Shown: in pieces, positions 59,316-64,000 of the stretch
Layout of the letters: the number at the start of each line of letters is the position of its first letter
Position numbering within the stretch: position 1 is the first letter of the stretch
Assembly (NCBI GenBank): GCA_019426215.1
Contig: WHWC01000152.1
Location: 1 to 64,000 of the forward strand
Source of the DNA: Buddleja alternifolia
Lineage: Eukaryota; Streptophyta; Magnoliopsida; Lamiales; Scrophulariaceae
Direction of reading: 5' to 3'
Length of the DNA: 64,000 nt
Notes under the pieces: model-generated
Database searches by the model: none
What the model saw: the letters and a program-made list of their open reading frames with translations, nothing else
What the model was told of the DNA's origin: nothing
Translations under genes and position numbers: made by a program

Positions 59316-60914
59316 ATGGAACGAGGTACAATTTCTAATAATGGACTTAGTTTCCTTTGTGAGGATATAATTTTTCATGTTGTGGGAAGGTTATCAAGGG
59401 ATGCATGCATTGTGGTGGCAGCCCGATTGGGTCTTTTATCAAAATATTTTCAATATTGTTGGTATTCCATCCCTACTCTTTTATTCGATATTAACCGTTT
59501 CGAACAAAGGGTTATGATGGTTTAGATTTTATTCATTTTGTTAATCGCACTATACTTGAACATAATGAAAGTGTGGTTGAAACTTTGAGTTTTGAGTTAC
59601 CAATGGGGGCCGAGGCATTGCAATGGATAAGGCAAGAGTGGGTGGCGTTTGGAATAGATCATTCTGTGCGTATACTGAAATTAGTCGGCCAATTGTCCAC
59701 TTCACTCCATAACGGCCTGTTTTTTTCACCAACTCTTGTTCAGTTAAAATTATATCTACCGAACTACATTGTTAGGTGGGAAGATAGATATAATTTACGA
59801 AATTTAAAAAGACATATATTGAAGCACATCATGCTGTTTGATAAAACATTTTCGTCCCGCCTTGGAAAATGTTGTCCCGAGTTGAATGATTTGCAGTTAT
59901 TCAACTGTGATTTTAGAGGACTAACAGAATTTGAGGCATATTTGCCTTCTGTAAAAAAATTCAAGATGGCGTTCAATTGGGCCCAAGGAAATGTGAATAT
60001 AAAAGTACACTTCCCTAATGTAGATGTCCTTGTTATATTATTGAAACAAGACGAACAGGGTCCGGGGCATTTACAAGTATTGGGGCCGTTAGCTCGTTCT
60101 TTACAATGGATAGTACACCGTCATCGACACTACATCGGATCAACTTGCTCGACATACCGACTACTTCGAGAGGTTGTAAAAATGACGAAAGAATTGTTGT
60201 CCAGCGAACGAGCACGTGTCCCGGTTGATTTTGTTAGGGTATATCTAGAAATCTTTGTTTGAATAAGTGCAAATGCTTTTAAGAACTTGTTTTGATTTAT
60301 TTTTTTTGAATTGTTTGTTTAGAGTTGGCGCATGTGGAGTCTCTACATCGCTTATGGCGAGGTACTTTTTTGTTAATATGCACTGCCTAGAGATCACGTG
60401 TTCGAAGCTGCTTGACAATCTTGCTGTCACATTGGTGCTCATCACTAGATGTATAAACTTGAATGAGCTTAAAGTCGATTTGGTGGTAATATTTTAAGTT
60501 TTGTGGTTTGTCGCTTATTAGTTATTACATGGTTTATTAAACACGTTCTTTGTTTGAGTTTGTTAAATAAAATTGTAATTGACTTAACATGTGTAGGGTG
60601 CACCATGGAAAAATGCGGGCATTAGTGTATCCAACTACGTAAAGGACTGGAAGTTGCAAGCAATGGGATTGGAGGCATTGAATGAGGTCACGATGTTCAA
60701 CTTCTCGGGTTCAGATTGCGAACTAAGCTACATTCTGTACGTGTTGTCGCAAGCAACTGAGTTGGGTACACTAAATATCTACTGTGTTAGTCAATTTTTT
60801 GATGATCCAATTGGTGTGTATAAGAAGGCATCAATTAGAGCGTATGAAGCTACCGCGTCAAACAATGTGCAAATTCGTTTCATAAAAGGGGCTTACCCTA
60901 GAATAAGAGGATAA
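59316..60914 (+). pseudogene. F-box/LRR/FBD protein, copy 10 (multiple frameshifts)
   Basis: Exons would be 59316-60238, 60323-60485 and 60597-60914. It shares with copy 7 the loss of one G in CAAAGGGGTTA (about 59510), giving a stop right after the F-box (59523-59525). Exon 2 has lost two bases (AGAGTTGG and CATCGCTTATGG). Exon 3 is open but ends PRIRG-stop (GGATAA for GGAGAA). It is the most diverged full-length copy, with changes such as RYNLRN, HNGLFFSPT and VYLEIFV. Confidence 0.85.
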
Positions 60915-61580
60915 TGAAAATTGGACTTTAGACAAATTAAAATAGGTAACTAACAATGTTATGAAGTTGATTTTTGAATCTTGTGGTTTGGATGATATGT
61001 TCTAAATATTACTATTTAATGCTTAGATTTAATTTTAGCCCTAGAATATAAGTTGATGTAAACAATACTTGATTTTCTTCAAGTTATATGATATATATAT
61101 ACTTGTTTATGTGTGACAATGGTCTCTGTGCATTATGATGAGGCCATAGAATTGTTTGAAGTGGTTTATATGAATGAAGAAGTTTGTTAATGATATTCCA
61201 TTATTAATGGTGATTATGATCTTAATTAATTAATAAAGAATTAATGGTATTACTTATGATTGTGTTTCTTTAATTTAGTCCAAACAATTAATGTTTAGAT
61301 TCATTATTGACTAAACAATATTAGTTCAAATTCCTCGATGCTCATAAAGAAAGTGAAGGGGCTACATATTTAATGTGGAAAGGGATTGTAAATCATCATT
61401 TACAATCTTTACCATAAACAATTATTTTACATAATCTATCTCAACATATCCTATGATTATAGCTTAATCAAAAATGCTAAAAGAGATTTAAATAATTTAT
61501 ATATATATATATATTGGTTTTTTTAGGTTTTTTCGCGTTTTTATATTTTCAGTCATTCCAAACTTTAGTTTGTATTTACT
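60915..61580 (+). repeat. 3' flank and strongly shortened spacer after copy 10
   Basis: It shares the reduced flank form (ATATATATACTTG, CTCTGTGCATT) with the region after copy 8, so the two belong to one duplicated block. Between about 61490 and 61570 the spacer is reduced further: the near-palindrome and most of the GGGCCCAAATTCC block are gone. No gene. Confidence 0.75.
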
Positions 61581-62007
61581 GTATATTTGTTTATTAACTA
61601 TTGTATTAATTAAAGTTAAAGTTAATTAATGGCTAATTTCAAGAGAAAGCTAAATATGCCCTTAAACCCTACAAAGAATTTTCAAAGTATAAACAGGGGA
61701 TATTTGTGAATATCATCTTGCACAAAGTTTGTTCAGTTAAAATTGGTTAGGTCCTCATATTGAAGCATATCGTGCAGTCTGAGAAGTTGTTTTGATTTAC
61801 GCATGTGGAGTCTCTACATCGCAGTATGGCGAGGTACTTTTTTGTTAATATGCATTCCCTAGAGATCAGGTGTTCGAAGCTGCTTGACAATCTTGTTGTC
61901 ACATTGGTGCTCATCAGTAGATGTATAAACTTCAATGAGCTTAAAGTCGATTTGGTGGTAATATTTTAAGTTTTTTGGTTTTTCGCTTATTAGTTATTAC
62001 ATGGTTT
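61581..62007 (+). pseudogene. F-box gene scrap, second copy, with extra small deletions
   Basis: Same make-up as 51230-51757 (leader, exon-1 scrap, intron-1 end, exon 2, intron-2 start, then retroelement). Several further pieces of about 10-40 bp are missing, so only GTTCAGTTAAAATTGGTTAGG and CATATTGAAGCATATC remain of exon 1. Exon 2 is largely kept (61798-61957). Confidence 0.75.
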
Positions 62008-64000
62008 ATTGACTTATGCTTAAGAGATTATGCTTAAGACCCTCAACATAATATACATCATTTATCATGATGTTCCCCCTGCGCATGATACCTATACCTT
62101 TAGTTTTACCTTTGGAATTATCTCCGAATATAACTTGAAGACCATTGGTTACACGATAGTTGATCAATAGATCCTTTGAGCCAGTCATATGTCTTGATGA
62201 CCCACTATCTATGTACCATATTGAAATGTCGGTGTTGGCTCTAGGTACCTGCATTCAAAAGGGCTGTTCTAATTCTTTTTAGGTACCCATTTTGTTTTGG
62301 GTCCTTCTTTGTTAGTAACGTTAATTTGAATTAGATTTTTCGAAACCCATATTTGCTTTATCTTCATTATTCAGGTATATCACTTGTATATGTCACGGTT
62401 TTTGCTCTATATATGTTTGACTTATTTGTTGAAAGGGCTATTTATAAGGTTTGGTGGTTTTTGTCCGTTTGACACGGTTGGAATCTCGTTTCCCCTAACA
62501 TTCCTTGAGTTCTGACATTTCTAACTTTGGGTATACTTAATTAGTTAGGCATGTTCTTGGTTTCATAACTTCTGACAGTCTTGGTGAAATGAATTGCTTA
62601 CTCATACATTATAATGCTTATATTTTAATAGCACTTATCCGACTTTTAATGCATCTTGTCTTATTTCCGTTGGAAATAATTTGTCCGTTTGATTCATGCA
62701 TTCTTTAGGTCTTTGGATAGCTTTGGGTTTGAATCTTCAGGTTACGTTCTTTGTAGGTCGTGTTGGTTTAGCCTTTTGGACGCTTGCTGAAGAGGACAGT
62801 TTTTCTCGTGCATTGGATAGACGCTTGGACTGATCCTGAGTCTCTTTATTTCAGACGCTTACTCCTCAATCTTGTCTTTGATAGGCTCACTCAGAATTCC
62901 ATCATTGACTTAGTGTTGAGTATTTGGCCTGAGTTATCCATTCGTATTTTGAGCGCTGGAGTTGTAACCTGGAATAGTCTCTAAAATGTTTGACGGACGC
63001 TTCAAGAGATCTTTATCTTCTGTAGGTTCAGACGCTTGATCTTCAACTTTATCACTTGGTAGACTCACCCAGAATTCTCCTTAGTGATTTAGTATCACAT
63101 TCTTAGTCTAAAATTCTACGAAGATAAAAACTATAAGGCTAAGATAAATAAGCTTTCAGGTACTTATACACAATATTCTATGAAAGCTTTTATACTTACA
63201 GTTTTTGGGGTCTAACAGGAAGTTCTATTTGTCATCATCAAAACATCTAACATGAAATTTCTAACAATTTCCCCTTTTTTGATGATGGCAATACCTATTT
63301 AGTTCATGCGTTAGATACCTAAAGTACTAGTTAGCGTAGGTTAGTAAGTTAGTTTGAGCTTCAACGGGATGTTTCAGCTGTAAAATGCATTTTATATATA
63401 TCTTTCATAGTACAAGCATTTTACAACTGAAATGAAAGAATCACAAGTAAAAATCAAGATCGTGATTTGATCTTGAATCTCTTAGTCATTTCAGCACGGA
63501 TTGCTTCAGTTATTTGATCTTCTAGCGTCATCATCGCAGCATGATCTTTACTGATTATATGATTGTTTTCTTTTACTTGTCGTGCCATGAAAGTAATGAA
63601 CTGCTTATCCCATTCCTCTGGACTGATGCCTATGTATCGTAGGCAAATTCTGAAGGTTTGGTCAAAGTCAGACATTTTTCTCTCTAAGGCTAAGACTGCT
63701 GGATCAGATGGTTCTGGAATTGACGCTCTGAGAAGAGGAATATCAAATTGTTCAAGCAGTGCTCTTGAAGGTAATGGAAGATTTGGATAGAGCACTCTTG
63801 GGGTTTCTTTTTTATTAGACGCTCCCACCGAGGTAGTTACCCAAGAAGGATAGGGATACCTTGGCTCTGTACTTAGTGTGAGGGGAGTATCAATATGTTG
63901 ACGCTTGGATGGTGGAGGAGGATCTTGATCTTTAGATGTTGAAGATTTCCTCTTTTCTCCCTTCTTTTCCCCCTTATTGCCATCATCAGTCTGTATGAAA
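62008..64000 (-). mobile_element. Decayed piece of a related copia element, second copy (runs off the window)
   Basis: Nearly identical to 51756-54031 at an offset of 10,251-10,252 bp. It has a gag-end/pol-start fragment (about 62008-62372), an LTR fragment (about 62373-63266), the polypurine tract, and the extra-ORF C-terminal part (from 63454 to the window end). The GGTACCTA repeats lie at 62242-62249 and 62280-62287, again 38 bp apart. The retroelement/F-box junction at the left end is the same as in the first copy, so the two arose by duplication and not by two insertions. Confidence 0.85.
63454..64000 (-). pseudogene. C-terminal part of the extra retroelement ORF, second copy
   Basis: Same reading as 53203-54031, ending KSRS-stop at 63454, and continuing beyond the window. 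Differences are a few substitutions (TFMARQ for TFKARQ, NHIISKD for NHLISKD, Arg for Gly in the GYPYPSW region). Confidence 0.75.

Overview
The window is nuclear DNA of a flowering plant, most likely a eudicot; the species cannot be named from the sequence. The evidence is AT-rich DNA, genes with short GT-AG introns, an F-box/LRR/FBD protein family, and a large Ty1-copia retrotransposon of SIRE/Maximus type with an initiator-tRNA-Met primer site. There are no bacterial operons, rRNA, tRNA or CRISPR arrays.

The backbone is an array of one F-box/LRR/FBD gene repeated about every 3.3-3.85 kb with its long spacer. Eleven copies retain the start codon: copy A on the minus strand (4199-2602), and copies 1-10 on the plus strand starting at 11401, 14938, 18455, 35989, 39313, 43160, 47008, 50336, 55872 and 59316. 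The inferred gene has three exons (924, 165 and 315-321 nt) and encodes 467-469 residues. Copies 1 and 6 are intact under this model. Copy A has lost its exon-3 acceptor, and the others carry frameshifts, a nonsense codon or deletions. Two further gene scraps lie at 51.2-51.75 and 61.6-62.0 kb.

At about 7.49 kb the array folds back on itself. Everything to the left is a reverse complement of units to the right, joined through two tail-less exon-3 fragments. This is either a true inverted duplication or an assembly fold-back. Copies A, 1 and 2 and both junction fragments share a 316-bp deletion that changes the C-terminus from IRGE to IV, so the inversion is younger than that deletion.

From 21380 to 35237 a 13.86-kb copia element, with 1.54-kb LTRs about 1% different and a TTAAC target duplication, interrupts the spacer after copy 3. 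Its gag, pol and a large extra downstream reading frame are all broken by stops or frameshifts. At the gag/pol boundary a 38-nt segment between GGTACCTA direct repeats is conserved in length and sequence in two diverged relatives (52.0 and 62.25 kb). Removing it would join gag to pol in frame.

The right third (50.3-64 kb) is the decayed part of the array. It holds gene copies truncated at microhomologies, gene-less spacers, and two near-identical minus-strand pieces of a related element 10.25 kb apart, the second running off the window end.
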